This document shows positions 8,048 to 16,825 of a DNA stretch of 64,000 bases, one piece after another. The notes below the pieces were generated by a model, which did not search any database, had not been told where the DNA came from, and saw only the letters and a program-made list of their open reading frames with translations. The translations under genes and the position numbers were made by a program. This DNA is from Flammeovirgaceae bacterium UBA2338 (GTDB taxonomy: Bacteria; Bacteroidota; Bacteroidia; Cytophagales; Cyclobacteriaceae). The DNA is taken from positions 92,798-156,797 of the forward strand of contig DDUM01000055.1 of assembly GCA_002344795.1 (NCBI GenBank), written 5' to 3'. Numbering within the stretch: position 1 is the first letter of the stretch; each line of letters begins with the position of its first letter.

Positions 8048-8938
8048 TTGAAAGCAGTTTTACAGATCGAAAATCTGACCAAGAATTTTGGTCGGCTCCG
8101 TGCAGTAAATAACATGAACCTTGAGGTGGGTGCAGGTCAGGTATTTGGTATGCTTGGCCCCAATGGTAGCGGAAAAACTACTACACTTGGTATGTTGATG
8201 AGTGTGGTCAATCCTTCATCAGGTAGTTTTAAATGGTTTGGTGAGGAGGCTACACATGAAACACGAAAGAAGATTGGTGCAGTCCTTGAACATCCCATCT
8301 TTTACCCCTATCTGAGTGGGCAAAAGAATTTGGAACTCACAGCCATGATAAAGGGGGCTTCCAGCGAACAAATTACTGAGGTGCTGCAATTGGTAGAACT
8401 CTCCGATAGGAAGCACGACAAATACAAAACATATTCTTTGGGAATGAAGCAACGACTTGCCATTGCTTCCGCATTGCTTAATGACCCACAGGTATTGATT
8501 TTGGATGAGCCCACCAATGGATTGGATCCAATGGGTATTGCAGAGATCAGGGAGCTTATCAAAAAGATTGCCTCTGATGGAAGAACGATCATACTTGCAA
8601 GTCACTTATTGGATGAAGTACAGAAAGTGTGTACTCACTTTGCTGTATTGAAGAAGGGAAACATGGTGTATAGCGGACCGGTGGAGGATGTAAGTAAAGG
8701 TTCGGAAACGGTAGAAGTAAATGCAGAAGGTGATATTTGGGAAGTACTGAATACTTTCGATGGGGTATCTTCTGTAAACCGCGAAAATGGCTTTTATGAA
8801 GTAAAACTAAAAGATGGAATTAAAAGTAAAGACTTAAATAAATTCCTATTTGAGCAAGGAGTTACCGCATCCCATTTGGTGACGAAAAAGAGAAGCCTGG
8901 AAAAACAATTTTTAGAAATTTTGGCCGAATCGAAATAA
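8048..8938 (+). CDS. ABC transporter ATP-binding protein
   Basis: A 296-residue ATPase. Walker A GPNGSGKTT is at residues 37-45, the signature region is SLGMKQRLAIASAL (a variant of LSGGQ, common in this exporter type), Walker B is VLILDEPTNGLDP and the H-loop is LASHLL. The C-terminal extension (about 215-296) is typical of bacitracin/multidrug exporter ATPases such as BcrA. The start is a TTG; no in-frame ATG lies before the first conserved strand (QIENLTK). The stop overlaps the permease start (TAATG). The exported substrate is unknown. Confidence 0.93.
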   Translation: MKAVLQIENLTKNFGRLRAVNNMNLEVGAGQVFGMLGPNGSGKTTTLGMLMSVVNPSSGSFKWFGEEATHETRKKIGAVLEHPIFYPYLSGQKNLELTAMIKGASSEQITEVLQLVELSDRKHDKYKTYSLGMKQRLAIASALLNDPQVLILDEPTNGLDPMGIAEIRELIKKIASDGRTIILASHLLDEVQKVCTHFAVLKKGNMVYSGPVEDVSKGSETVEVNAEGDIWEVLNTFDGVSSVNRENGFYEVKLKDGIKSKDLNKFLFEQGVTASHLVTKKRSLEKQFLEILAESK

Positions 8939-9741
8939 TGCTACATCTCTTACAAATAGATCTTAAAAAACTGACCAGTTACCGTACCTTCTGGGTGGTT
9001 TGCGGCCTGTATTTCTTTACGTTAGGCACCACTACGGCCAGTGGTATGGAGTTCTTAAAATGGCTGGTAAGCATGGGTGCCAGCTTTGGTACTGAAATTA
9101 ATATAACCAGAATTCCGTTTTACCACTTCCCGGATGTATGGCAAAATATCACTTTTGTAAGTGGATTCTTCAAAGCGATACTGGCCTTTATGGTTGTTAT
9201 TAGTATCACCAATGAATTTACCTACCGTACGGTAAGACAAAATATAATTGATGGATTGAGCAGATATCAATTTATACTCTCCAAAGTACTTACTAACATT
9301 CTGCTGAGTGCGATGAGTATGATGATGGTTTTCATTATCGCTCTGATTACAGGATTTATCTATAGCCCGTCAGTTGAGATGGCTGATTTGGTAATGGATC
9401 TTGAATTCTTTGCTGCATATTTTCTCGAGGTATTCGCATTTTTATCATTCGCACTTCTTCTTGGGGTGATTATTCAACGATCGGGATTGACTATCGTAGT
9501 GTTAGTACTTTCTCAAATGATAGAGGCCATCATTCGTGCCAACGTAGACGATTATGTGCCCTGGTTAATTCCCTACTTTCCTATGGAGTCGATAAGTAAT
9601 TTGGTGCCAATGCCTTTTCCTCGTTATGTGTTTCAGGAAATTCAGGATTATGTGAGTATCACTTCTGTTGTGATTGCGGGCGCCTGGACTTTTATCTTTA
9701 ACTACCTGGCGTACCTGAAACTGAAAAGGTCAGATATATAG
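8938..9741 (+). CDS. ABC transporter permease
   Basis: A 267-residue integral membrane protein with about six transmembrane helices, in the ABC-2 type permease group. The segment NEFTYRTVRQNIIDGLSRYQF is characteristic of the Bacteroidota permeases that pair with BcrA-like ATPases. It shares one base with the ATPase gene, so the two are translated together and form one exporter. It is the last gene of the sigma factor run and converges with a serine hydrolase gene 14 bases away. Confidence 0.88.
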   Translation: MLHLLQIDLKKLTSYRTFWVVCGLYFFTLGTTTASGMEFLKWLVSMGASFGTEINITRIPFYHFPDVWQNITFVSGFFKAILAFMVVISITNEFTYRTVRQNIIDGLSRYQFILSKVLTNILLSAMSMMMVFIIALITGFIYSPSVEMADLVMDLEFFAAYFLEVFAFLSFALLLGVIIQRSGLTIVVLVLSQMIEAIIRANVDDYVPWLIPYFPMESISNLVPMPFPRYVFQEIQDYVSITSVVIAGAWTFIFNYLAYLKLKRSDI

Positions 9742-9755
9742 TTATCCTGATGTTA

Positions 9756-11015
9756 TTAGTCAATCACAGCCTGATAGGTTAGTGTTTTAAAAAGATTCCC
9801 AATTTCTCTGTGTTGTGAACTGTAAATCTGAGTGTATAAAAGAGCCACTATATTTTCTTTTGGGTCGGCCCAATAAGTAGTGTTGAAGGCACCACCCCAG
9901 GAGAATGAACCTAATGAAGCTGGTGAGAGGAAGTCGTTAACAGGAGTTTCCAATTGAAACCCAAGACCAAATTGCGTGGGTAATGCGCCAGTTTGATTGG
10001 TAAGCATTAGTTCTATTGTTTTGCGGCTCAGTAAGCGGGTTCCGTTGAATTCTCCTTTATTGAGAAACAGTTGAAGAAATTTTGCATAATCTTCTGCAGT
10101 GGAACTTAGGCCTGCGCCCCCACTGTAGTACTTCCCTCGCAAAGTAGGGTATGCAGGATTTACATGGTCGTATATTTCGTGGTTCACTTTTATGAGCTTA
10201 TTTTCCTTTTCCTCATATATTGGTACAAGTCTGCTAATCTTATCCTTGGGTAAATAAAAATAAGAGTCATTCATTCCCAATGGATTAAATATTCGTTTTT
10301 GGAAAAAATCAGCCAAGGTTTGCCCGCTCCAAACTTCTATCAGATATCCCAAAACATCAATGTTCAATCCATAAGTAAATGCTTCACCTGGTTGGTGAGC
10401 GATGGGTAAGCCGCCCAGTACTTTCATTTTGTCAGCCAATACCATTTTGTCGTTGCCAATACCAGAGGGAATACCGGCTTTTGCATAAATAGCTTTGAAA
10501 TTGGCACTGCCAATTGCTGCGTAATCTATTCCCGAGGTGTGTGTCAGGAGCTGACGAATGGTTATTTGCATTTTGGCAGGTTCTGTTGAATAGCTTGAAT
10601 CCTCCTTGTTAAAAGTTGAAAGTACCTTGGTATCTTTGAACTCAGGAATATATTTAGATACGGGATCGTCCAGTTGAAACTTTCCTTCTTCAAACAACAT
10701 CATGGCAGCAAGACTTGTGATTGCTTTAGACTGAGAGGCAATGCGAAAGATATTGTCTTTTTTCATTGGCGTCTTTTTTTCCAAATCACTGTAACCATAA
10801 GCTTTATAGTGGACCAGTTTGGAGTTGCGCATGATAAGTACAACTGCACCAGGGAACCAATTGTCATTTAGCCCCTGCTGAATTCTTCGATCGATTCTTT
10901 CTAATCTTTCAGAGGACATCCCCTCGCTCTCAGGATTACTAGAGGGTAATGTTGTCTGTTGTGCCCAAACAATAATGGGAAGAGATAACAAAGCGAGTGC
11001 AAGTAATCTTTTCAT
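9756..11015 (-). CDS. Serine hydrolase, beta-lactamase class C family
   Basis: A 419-residue exported enzyme with a signal peptide (residues 1-18, ending VWAQ). The catalytic S-x-x-K is SQSK in the segment RIASQSKAITSLA, and the second motif is a tyrosine in FTYGLNIDVLG. The fold is that of class C beta-lactamases, DD-peptidases and EstB-like esterases; in this phylum such proteins are mostly esterases or peptidases of unknown substrate, so antibiotic resistance should not be assumed. It is downstream of an SDR gene on the same strand with a 26-base gap, so the two are probably co-transcribed. Confidence 0.9.
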   Translation of the reverse strand: MKRLLALALLSLPIIVWAQQTTLPSSNPESEGMSSERLERIDRRIQQGLNDNWFPGAVVLIMRNSKLVHYKAYGYSDLEKKTPMKKDNIFRIASQSKAITSLAAMMLFEEGKFQLDDPVSKYIPEFKDTKVLSTFNKEDSSYSTEPAKMQITIRQLLTHTSGIDYAAIGSANFKAIYAKAGIPSGIGNDKMVLADKMKVLGGLPIAHQPGEAFTYGLNIDVLGYLIEVWSGQTLADFFQKRIFNPLGMNDSYFYLPKDKISRLVPIYEEKENKLIKVNHEIYDHVNPAYPTLRGKYYSGGAGLSSTAEDYAKFLQLFLNKGEFNGTRLLSRKTIELMLTNQTGALPTQFGLGFQLETPVNDFLSPASLGSFSWGGAFNTTYWADPKENIVALLYTQIYSSQHREIGNLFKTLTYQAVID

Positions 11016-11041
11016 CTGACAATAATTTGGTTGATTAGAAT

Positions 11042-11806
11042 TTACAATCCTTTTGACATCATTCCACCATCTACATTGATATTTTGGCCTGTGATGTAGC
11101 TGGCCTTATCCATGGCGAGATAAGCGACAAGACTCGAAATCTCTTCTGGTTGGCCAACCCGTTGCATTGGGGTTCTGTCAAGAATCTTCTTTAGTCTTTC
11201 CGGGTCAGTTAAAACGGGTTGTGCGAGGGGTGTATCAATGTACCATGGTGAAACAGTATTCACCCTTATGTTATCCACTGCCCATTCTACTGCAAGGTGT
11301 TTGGTTAACTGAATGATGGCTGCCTTGGTCATGCCATAAGGAGGTCCACTTTGTACGTCTGCGGAGCCGGCTACGGAGGCAATGTTGATCATACTGGCTT
11401 TACCTGATTCTTTGAGGAGAGGATAGCACAGTCTTGCCATCTCAGTTAAGCTGAATAAATTGGTTTCGAATATTTTTCGATATTCTTCTTCTGAATATTC
11501 GATGAGTTTTTTCCTGATGTTAGTGCCTACATTATTTACCAGGACATCCAACCCTCCCATTCGTTTTTTGATTTCATTCACCAGTTGGTTTCTGAATTTG
11601 TGATCGGTCACATCTCCTGCAATTCCATCAATATCATAGTCTTGCTTTTTAAACCCTTTTACAATTTCGTTGAGCTTTTTTTCATCACGAGCTACAATAA
11701 TTATTCTGGCACCCAATTGGACAAACTCTTCCGCGATGGCAAACCCAATTCCTTTTGATCCGCCCGTGATTAATGCTTTCTTTCCTTCCAGAGACCAAAA
11801 CTTCAT
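11042..11806 (-). CDS. SDR family oxidoreductase (tropinone reductase-like)
   Basis: A 254-residue classical short-chain dehydrogenase. The cofactor loop GGSKGIG is near residues 16-22, the NNVG motif near 91, the active-site Ser lies in NIASVAGS, and YGMTK holds the catalytic Tyr and Lys. It ends with ITGQNINVDGGMMSKGL, the usual SDR C terminus. The sequence is closest in style to plant-type tropinone reductase and 3-oxoacyl reductase relatives; the substrate is unknown. It starts 4 bases after the zinc-ribbon gene. Confidence 0.92.
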   Translation of the reverse strand: MKFWSLEGKKALITGGSKGIGFAIAEEFVQLGARIIIVARDEKKLNEIVKGFKKQDYDIDGIAGDVTDHKFRNQLVNEIKKRMGGLDVLVNNVGTNIRKKLIEYSEEEYRKIFETNLFSLTEMARLCYPLLKESGKASMINIASVAGSADVQSGPPYGMTKAAIIQLTKHLAVEWAVDNIRVNTVSPWYIDTPLAQPVLTDPERLKKILDRTPMQRVGQPEEISSLVAYLAMDKASYITGQNINVDGGMMSKGL

Positions 11807-11810
11807 AGTA

Positions 11811-12176
11811 TTATTTTATTTCCTTTTTTACGATGAGTACAGTTTTTGGATCAATCTCCAGATAGCCTTGCTCATAACAATACCGATAATAGGCACCCTC
11901 CTTGGTGCGATAGGTATCTGTATGATAGCTGAAATCAAATCCTTTAACACTGAGTTTGTTGCGACTTACTTTGGTTTTTCCTGTCGGGTTTAGTTCCGCC
12001 AAAATTCTTCTGTTCTTGCCAAGAATATTATTCACATTTCGGACGTAATTGGTCTTGTCGCTGTTGATGCGGTTGTTATAGGATACCCTGCATTGGTCTG
12101 AACAAAACTTTTTATCGGCTCTGCCCACTATTTTTTCTCCACATTCCAAACAGGCTTTTTCTTCTTTTTCAGCCAT
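11811..12176 (-). CDS. Zinc-ribbon protein of unknown function
   Basis: A 121-residue protein with an N-terminal four-cysteine zinc ribbon, CLECGEKI followed by KKFCSDQCR (about residues 9-31). The rest is basic and ends in a KKEIK tail. The ribbon resembles those in small Bacteroidota proteins annotated as DUF2116-like, possibly nucleic-acid or ribosome associated. No enzyme motif is seen. It is the first gene of the minus-strand group with the SDR and serine hydrolase and is divergent from ssb. Confidence 0.8.
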   Translation of the reverse strand: MAEKEEKACLECGEKIVGRADKKFCSDQCRVSYNNRINSDKTNYVRNVNNILGKNRRILAELNPTGKTKVSRNKLSVKGFDFSYHTDTYRTKEGAYYRYCYEQGYLEIDPKTVLIVKKEIK

Positions 12177-12366
12177 TTTTCAATGATTATTTCCGATTAC
12201 AAACGTTTACTAACGAATATAACCGAAAGTAAGCAATTAACATACGATTCGAATTTTTTTCCTCCTACACCTTTGCATCGTCAGTCGTCAATAATCCGTC
12301 TGGCACTCAGCTGAGAGTCAGTGAGTCAAAAAAATAAATAATGTTTAACAATTAAATTCTACAATC

Positions 12367-12708
12367 ATGAAAAGTTTAAGAAACAGTGTACAATTAATCG
12401 GTCGTTTGGGAAAAGATCCTGAAGTAAAAACGTTTGGTGACAAAAAGAAGGCGGCCTTCTCTATCGCCACAAGTGATTCTTACAAGAACAACAAGGGCGA
12501 AAAAATAGAGGAAACGCAATGGCACAACATTGTGATCTGGGGTAAGCTTGCGGGTGTGGCAGAGAAGTACTTAAAGAAAGGTGCTGAAGTAGCCGTAGAA
12601 GGCAAGCTGGTACACCGTACTTATGAAACGGACAAAGGTGAAAAGAAATTTTTTACAGAGATCAATGTGAATGATTTGGTAATGCTTGGCGGAAAGAAGG
12701 AAGCTTAA
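12367..12708 (+). CDS. ssb: Single-stranded DNA-binding protein (short form)
   Basis: A 113-residue SSB with the complete OB fold: NSVQLIGRLGKDPEVK at the N terminus, FSIATSDSYKN, then WHNIVIWGKLAGVAEKYLKKG and a VEGKLVHRTYE strand. It binds single-stranded DNA in replication and repair. The usual acidic tail ending in DDDIPF-like residues, which recruits partner proteins, is missing: the protein ends LGGKKEA directly after the OB fold. It may therefore be an accessory SSB rather than the main replicative one. It is a single gene closed by a strong terminator. Confidence 0.93.
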   Translation: MKSLRNSVQLIGRLGKDPEVKTFGDKKKAAFSIATSDSYKNNKGEKIEETQWHNIVIWGKLAGVAEKYLKKGAEVAVEGKLVHRTYETDKGEKKFFTEINVNDLVMLGGKKEA

Positions 12709-12730
12709 GTTCGCTTCACCAATGCAAAAA

Positions 12731-12761
12731 AGCCTGGTTCTAAAGAGCCGGGCTTTTTTTG
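12731..12761 (+). terminator. Intrinsic terminator after ssb
   Basis: AGCCTGGTTC pairs with GAGCCGGGCT (two G-U pairs) around a TAAA loop, followed by seven Ts. Confidence 0.9.
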
Positions 12762-12987
12762 TTTTAATTAAAGCCTGATTATCTCAGTAAAGATTATACC
12801 ATTATTATAGGTGGTGAAATGAATCCTTTGTTAGTACGAGGTGTGGTGAATGAAGAGGCTTGCGATCTGTTGACTTGATTTTGAAATGGTTAGGTCTAAG
12901 AAGTAGATCTCTTGGTGGTATACCTTTCCATTCATCTGTTATTTGGAACTCATTTATAAAATCCCCGTTATTCATGAGTAATTTATC

Positions 12988-12995
12988 TATTTTTG
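12988..12995 (+). promoter_or_regulatory. TATTTTTG -7 box just before the BatA-type gene
   Basis: Exact TAnnTTTG match ending 6 bases before the ATG at 13002. If it is used, transcription would start at or very near the ATG and the message would be leaderless. A TTG at 12993 falls inside the box and so is unlikely to be the start codon. No clear -33 element is visible. Confidence 0.4.
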
Positions 12996-13001
12996 ACGTT
13001 A

Positions 13002-14987
13002 ATGAACTTTGCATTTCCTCAGTTTCTCTGGGCGCTCACGGCTCTTTCCATACCCATCATCATTCATCTTTTTAATTTTAGGAGAACTACACGGATTTTC
13101 TTCTCCAACAACCGCTTGCTAAAGCAAATTAAAGAGGAGACCACGCAAAAGAGGAAATTAAAGCAATATCTGGTGCTCGCTTCCAGATTGTTATTCATAT
13201 TGTTTCTGGTTTTGGCATTCGCGCAACCTTTTTTGCCAGCCAAAGAGCAGGTGAGTGCAGCGAGGAATATTGTTCTCTATTTGGACAATTCGTTTAGTAT
13301 GTCAGCTCAGGTGGGGGAGAAGACCCGTGCTTTGGACGCTGGAACAAGTTTTATTAGAGAGATCGTAGATTTATTCCCTCCAGACACACGTTATAAGTTG
13401 GTCACAAACGACTTTGCTCCTTTTTCAAATTCCTTTAAAACCCAAACCGAAATTCTAGACTTGCTCACACAAGTTCGACTTTCAGCAGTGTCTCGATCTC
13501 TAGAGGAGGTTGATAAGAGAATAGGACCAGAAAAAAAGGGAACTGATATATTTTGGATTTCAGACTTTCAAAAATCTACAGTAGGAGTGAGCGGAAGTTT
13601 TCAGGCAGACTCGGCCAGTCAGTGGCATCTGGTGCCCGTAACATTTGGGCAAGCATCAAACATTTATGTGGATACCTTATATCTGGAAAATCCATTTGTA
13701 ATTGGTGGTGAGAAAAACACAGTGAACATCAGATTGCGAAATGTGGGCTCTAAACAGACAGATGGTCTCAATGTAAAACTCGTTGTCAATAACATCCAAA
13801 CAGGAGCAGTCTCTGTTGATTTAGAACCCAACAGTTATGCTGAAGCAAGTTTTGATCTTACGTCTGGAATGCGAGGACTTAACCAGGCAAAAATCAGTTT
13901 TACTGATTTCCCTATTAGTTTCGATAATGAATTTTATTTTACACTTAACTTCACAGAAACCATCAGGGTAGTTGAAATTAAAGCCAATAAGGATGATGCG
14001 TTTGTGGAACGTGTTTTTGGCAATCGTCAATTATTCAATTACAAAGGCTTTTTAGCTGAGAATGTGGACTACAGTTTAATGGCACAGGCTGATCTCATTG
14101 TGCTCAACGGGTTAAATACAATTGATGCATCATTGTCGGCTACTATTGCCTCCAATATGGACAACCTTGGATCGCTTCTTATCATTCCTGGTGAAAAGCC
14201 TGACCTTAGTGCTTATAAACAATTGATACCTTTTCAGAATTTGGCCCTTGCGGCTACTTCAGAAATGGCCGAATTGGATCGTCCTGATTTTCAGAACCCA
14301 TTCTTTGAAAATGTATTTGAGGAACGATCTCCTGCTATGGAAATGCCAAGTGCAACTCCATTGTTAGATTGGGGGCTTGATAGGTCTGCAATTCTGAAGT
14401 TCAGAACGGGCAAGGCTTTCTTGTCGCAGAGTAACAAGGTTTTTGTGTTGTCCAGTCCATTACAGCGGAGTTATACCAATTTTTACAATCATGCGCTGTT
14501 TGTACCGGTGATGTATCGGATTGCAGCCGCTTCAAAGCGAGCAGAGCAAAGTCTCTATTACACCTTAGCCAATGATCTAATCGTTATCCGGGCAGACAGT
14601 ATTTATGGAGAGGAGCCTATTCGGCTGGTTGGTAACCAGGAAATTGTACCCCCGCAACGAAGGGTCGGAGACCGTTTTTTCCTGGAAATGCCCAAATTTT
14701 CAATGAATCCCGGTTTTTATGCAGTTCAATACCAAAAAGATACCCTCAACCTGCTAGCCGTTAATTTAGACAAAAGTGAATCTGACTTGACTCAATATGG
14801 GCCAGACCAGATCAGACAGTTATTTGGCGGGGGAGATCATGTTACAATGTTTCAAAGCACTAGCCTTGAAAGTTTCAGCAACGAAATAAAAGAAAGATAT
14901 TTGGGGACTCCATTGTGGAAGTACGCAATTGCTTTGGCCTTGCTTTTCCTAATGGCTGAGGTTTTATTCATACGCTTTTTAAAGTAA
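13002..14987 (+). CDS. BatA domain / VWA-like membrane protein
   Basis: A 661-residue protein. The N terminus is the BatA (aerotolerance-type) two-helix domain: FAFPQFLWALTALSIPIIIH then NFRR and a second helix ending FAQPFLP. A von Willebrand A-like fold follows with IVLYLDNSFSMSAQ, holding the DxSxS metal site. A long beta-rich periplasmic region comes next, and a final transmembrane helix (WKYAIALALLFLMAEVLFIRF) ends the protein. The ATG at 13002 is chosen because BatA domains start this way. The gene is followed by the dihydroorotase-like gene 39 bases on. The molecular role is unknown. Confidence 0.88.
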   Translation: MNFAFPQFLWALTALSIPIIIHLFNFRRTTRIFFSNNRLLKQIKEETTQKRKLKQYLVLASRLLFILFLVLAFAQPFLPAKEQVSAARNIVLYLDNSFSMSAQVGEKTRALDAGTSFIREIVDLFPPDTRYKLVTNDFAPFSNSFKTQTEILDLLTQVRLSAVSRSLEEVDKRIGPEKKGTDIFWISDFQKSTVGVSGSFQADSASQWHLVPVTFGQASNIYVDTLYLENPFVIGGEKNTVNIRLRNVGSKQTDGLNVKLVVNNIQTGAVSVDLEPNSYAEASFDLTSGMRGLNQAKISFTDFPISFDNEFYFTLNFTETIRVVEIKANKDDAFVERVFGNRQLFNYKGFLAENVDYSLMAQADLIVLNGLNTIDASLSATIASNMDNLGSLLIIPGEKPDLSAYKQLIPFQNLALAATSEMAELDRPDFQNPFFENVFEERSPAMEMPSATPLLDWGLDRSAILKFRTGKAFLSQSNKVFVLSSPLQRSYTNFYNHALFVPVMYRIAAASKRAEQSLYYTLANDLIVIRADSIYGEEPIRLVGNQEIVPPQRRVGDRFFLEMPKFSMNPGFYAVQYQKDTLNLLAVNLDKSESDLTQYGPDQIRQLFGGGDHVTMFQSTSLESFSNEIKERYLGTPLWKYAIALALLFLMAEVLFIRFLK

Positions 14988-15026
14988 ATTAGTGAGAGTC
15001 TCAATCACTCCTGAACCAAACACAGA

Positions 15027-16289
15027 ATGAAGATACTCATACAATCTGCTACTATTAGTGACCCCAATTCATCTCACCATTTAAAGAAGAAAAATGTTCT
15101 CATTCAAAATGGGAGGATCGTAGAGATTACCTCTAAAAAGATTACAGCCGATAAAGTGATTGAAGCAGAGGGGATGATCCTTTCAACAGGTTGGGTTGAC
15201 ATGGGCACTTTTGTGGGAGACCCCGGATTGGAATACAAAGAGGATCTTGAATCTGCTGGTAAAGCTGCTGCGGCTGGAGGGTTTACAGAAATTGTAATGC
15301 TTCCCAATACGGTGCCGGCTGTTCAAAGTAAAAATGAAGTCAATTACATCACCAAGGGAAACGATGGCCGCTTAGTACAGATTCATCCGATGGGTGCTGT
15401 TACATTAAAAAATGCAGGAGAAGAACTGACAGAAATGATCGATTTGAATGCATCGGGTGCGGTAGCATTTAGCGATGGCTTAAAGCCGGTGTGGAATACG
15501 GACATTTTTGTGAAGTCGTTGCAGTACCTTCAAAAATTTGATGGTTTGTTGATCAACCACCCGGAAGACATTTGGCTGAATATGTTTGGTCAGATGAATG
15601 AAGGTAAAAATAGTACAATACTGGGGTTAAAGGGGATGCCAAAAATTGCAGAGGATTTGGCGGTAAGCCGTGACGTGGAATTGCTTGGATATTCCGGAGG
15701 AAGGCTACATTTTGCCAGGTTGTCTTCTGCCAAAGCGTTGGATCTGGTGCGTGCGGCAAAAAAGAAAAAACTAAATCTGACTTGTGATATTGCTGCCTAT
15801 CAGGCTTTGCTTGATGATTCATTATTGGAGGACTTTGACACCAATTATAAAGTGAATCCGCCCCTCAGGGAGAAAGTTGATTTGAGTGCATTGATAGGAG
15901 GGCTGAAAGATGGAACAATCGATGTTTTAACTTCAGGTCATTTGCCCCAGGATACCGAAAGCAAAGTGCTGGAATTTGATCATGCGGATTTTGGGATAAT
16001 TAATTTGCAAACATTTGCTTCGCAATTGGCAAGCCTTTCAAAGCATGTGGACGTGCATGTTTTGGTGGAGAAGGTGACAGGCGCACCCCGCAAACTTTTA
16101 AAGTTGACAATTCCCACTATTGAAAAAGACGAGAAGGCTAACCTTACTCTTTTCGACCCGACTGAAAAGTGGGTTTTCACAGAAGAGTCTAGTTACTCCA
16201 AATCTAAGAATTCTCCATGGATAGGTAAGGAGATTGTGGGTAAGGCCAAAGCAGTATTTAACAACTCAAAGTTCTGGATGGATGCCTAG
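15027..16289 (+). CDS. Dihydroorotase homologue lacking metal ligands
   Basis: A 420-residue amidohydrolase-fold protein that aligns with class I dihydroorotases (pyrimidine synthesis) along its whole length: GWVDMGTFVGDPG, EYKEDLESAGKAAAAGG, MLPNTVPAV, NHPED, VNPPLR and DGTIDVLTSGH. The active-site HxHxR after the first DM is replaced by G60-T-F62-V-G, so both histidines that bind the metal pair are absent, and the Asp of the usual TDH motif is Gly (TSGH). It is therefore probably not an active dihydroorotase. Pseudomonas PyrC-prime is a precedent for an inactive homologue acting as a structural partner of aspartate carbamoyltransferase. Its end overlaps the next gene by 8 bases. Confidence 0.88.
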   Translation: MKILIQSATISDPNSSHHLKKKNVLIQNGRIVEITSKKITADKVIEAEGMILSTGWVDMGTFVGDPGLEYKEDLESAGKAAAAGGFTEIVMLPNTVPAVQSKNEVNYITKGNDGRLVQIHPMGAVTLKNAGEELTEMIDLNASGAVAFSDGLKPVWNTDIFVKSLQYLQKFDGLLINHPEDIWLNMFGQMNEGKNSTILGLKGMPKIAEDLAVSRDVELLGYSGGRLHFARLSSAKALDLVRAAKKKKLNLTCDIAAYQALLDDSLLEDFDTNYKVNPPLREKVDLSALIGGLKDGTIDVLTSGHLPQDTESKVLEFDHADFGIINLQTFASQLASLSKHVDVHVLVEKVTGAPRKLLKLTIPTIEKDEKANLTLFDPTEKWVFTEESSYSKSKNSPWIGKEIVGKAKAVFNNSKFWMDA

Positions 16290-16821
16290 TTTTTCTAAAT
16301 GGCCTCCATTACTGCGAGTGCCTCTTCGATATGGTTTAATGGCTGGTGTACTGGGATTTATACTTCTGCTCATTCTTTATTATACCAACCATCACCCCTT
16401 CGTTATCCCCGTGTTTGTTGATTTCCGAATAGCCCTTTTTGCTATTATCTTCATTTTTGCTTTAAAGGAACTCAGGGATTATTACTATGAAGGTATCTTG
16501 CATTTTTGGCAGGGTATGCTGGCAACATTATTGATTACTTCAGTTTTTGCTTTGATAGCAAGCGCTTGTTTGTATCTCTTCGCCTTAAACAATCAGGAAT
16601 TTGTTCAATCCTATATTGACCTTTCATTGGAACAAGTTCAGGGATTTGCTGATGAGGATATTGATCGGATGGGAAGAGACCTCTATGAGTCGGGCATTGC
16701 CTCATTAAAGGGAGCAGATGCCTCTTTTTTGGCCATTCGTTACTTCTGGCAGTCCTTTATTATTAGCTTTTTTTTAAGCATAATAATATCTGTAATTTTG
16801 AGGAGGCAACCAAAACTCTGA
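16282..16821 (+). CDS. DUF4199 membrane protein (first of two)
   Basis: A 179-residue integral membrane protein with four hydrophobic segments: the first near residues 14-32, then about 38-55, 68-95 and a C-terminal helix. It matches the Bacteroidota DUF4199 family by this topology and by the FALKELRDYYYEG segment after helix two. The ATG inside the end of the dihydroorotase-like gene is preferred over an upstream GTG-like extension, since it begins directly before the first helix. The function is unknown. A homologue follows 4 bases later. Confidence 0.78.
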   Translation: MPSFSKWPPLLRVPLRYGLMAGVLGFILLLILYYTNHHPFVIPVFVDFRIALFAIIFIFALKELRDYYYEGILHFWQGMLATLLITSVFALIASACLYLFALNNQEFVQSYIDLSLEQVQGFADEDIDRMGRDLYESGIASLKGADASFLAIRYFWQSFIISFFLSIIISVILRRQPKL

Positions 16822-16825
16822 TTTT

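Noticed and set aside
9756..11015. Antibiotic-resistance beta-lactamase (also for the genes at 42171 and 50089)
   Set aside because: The motifs only show the class C serine hydrolase fold. These proteins in this phylum are usually esterases or peptidases, and no resistance context is seen.
12805..13014. Minus-strand open frame of 69 codons before the BatA-type gene
   Set aside because: No family resemblance and overlaps the promoter and start of the real gene.
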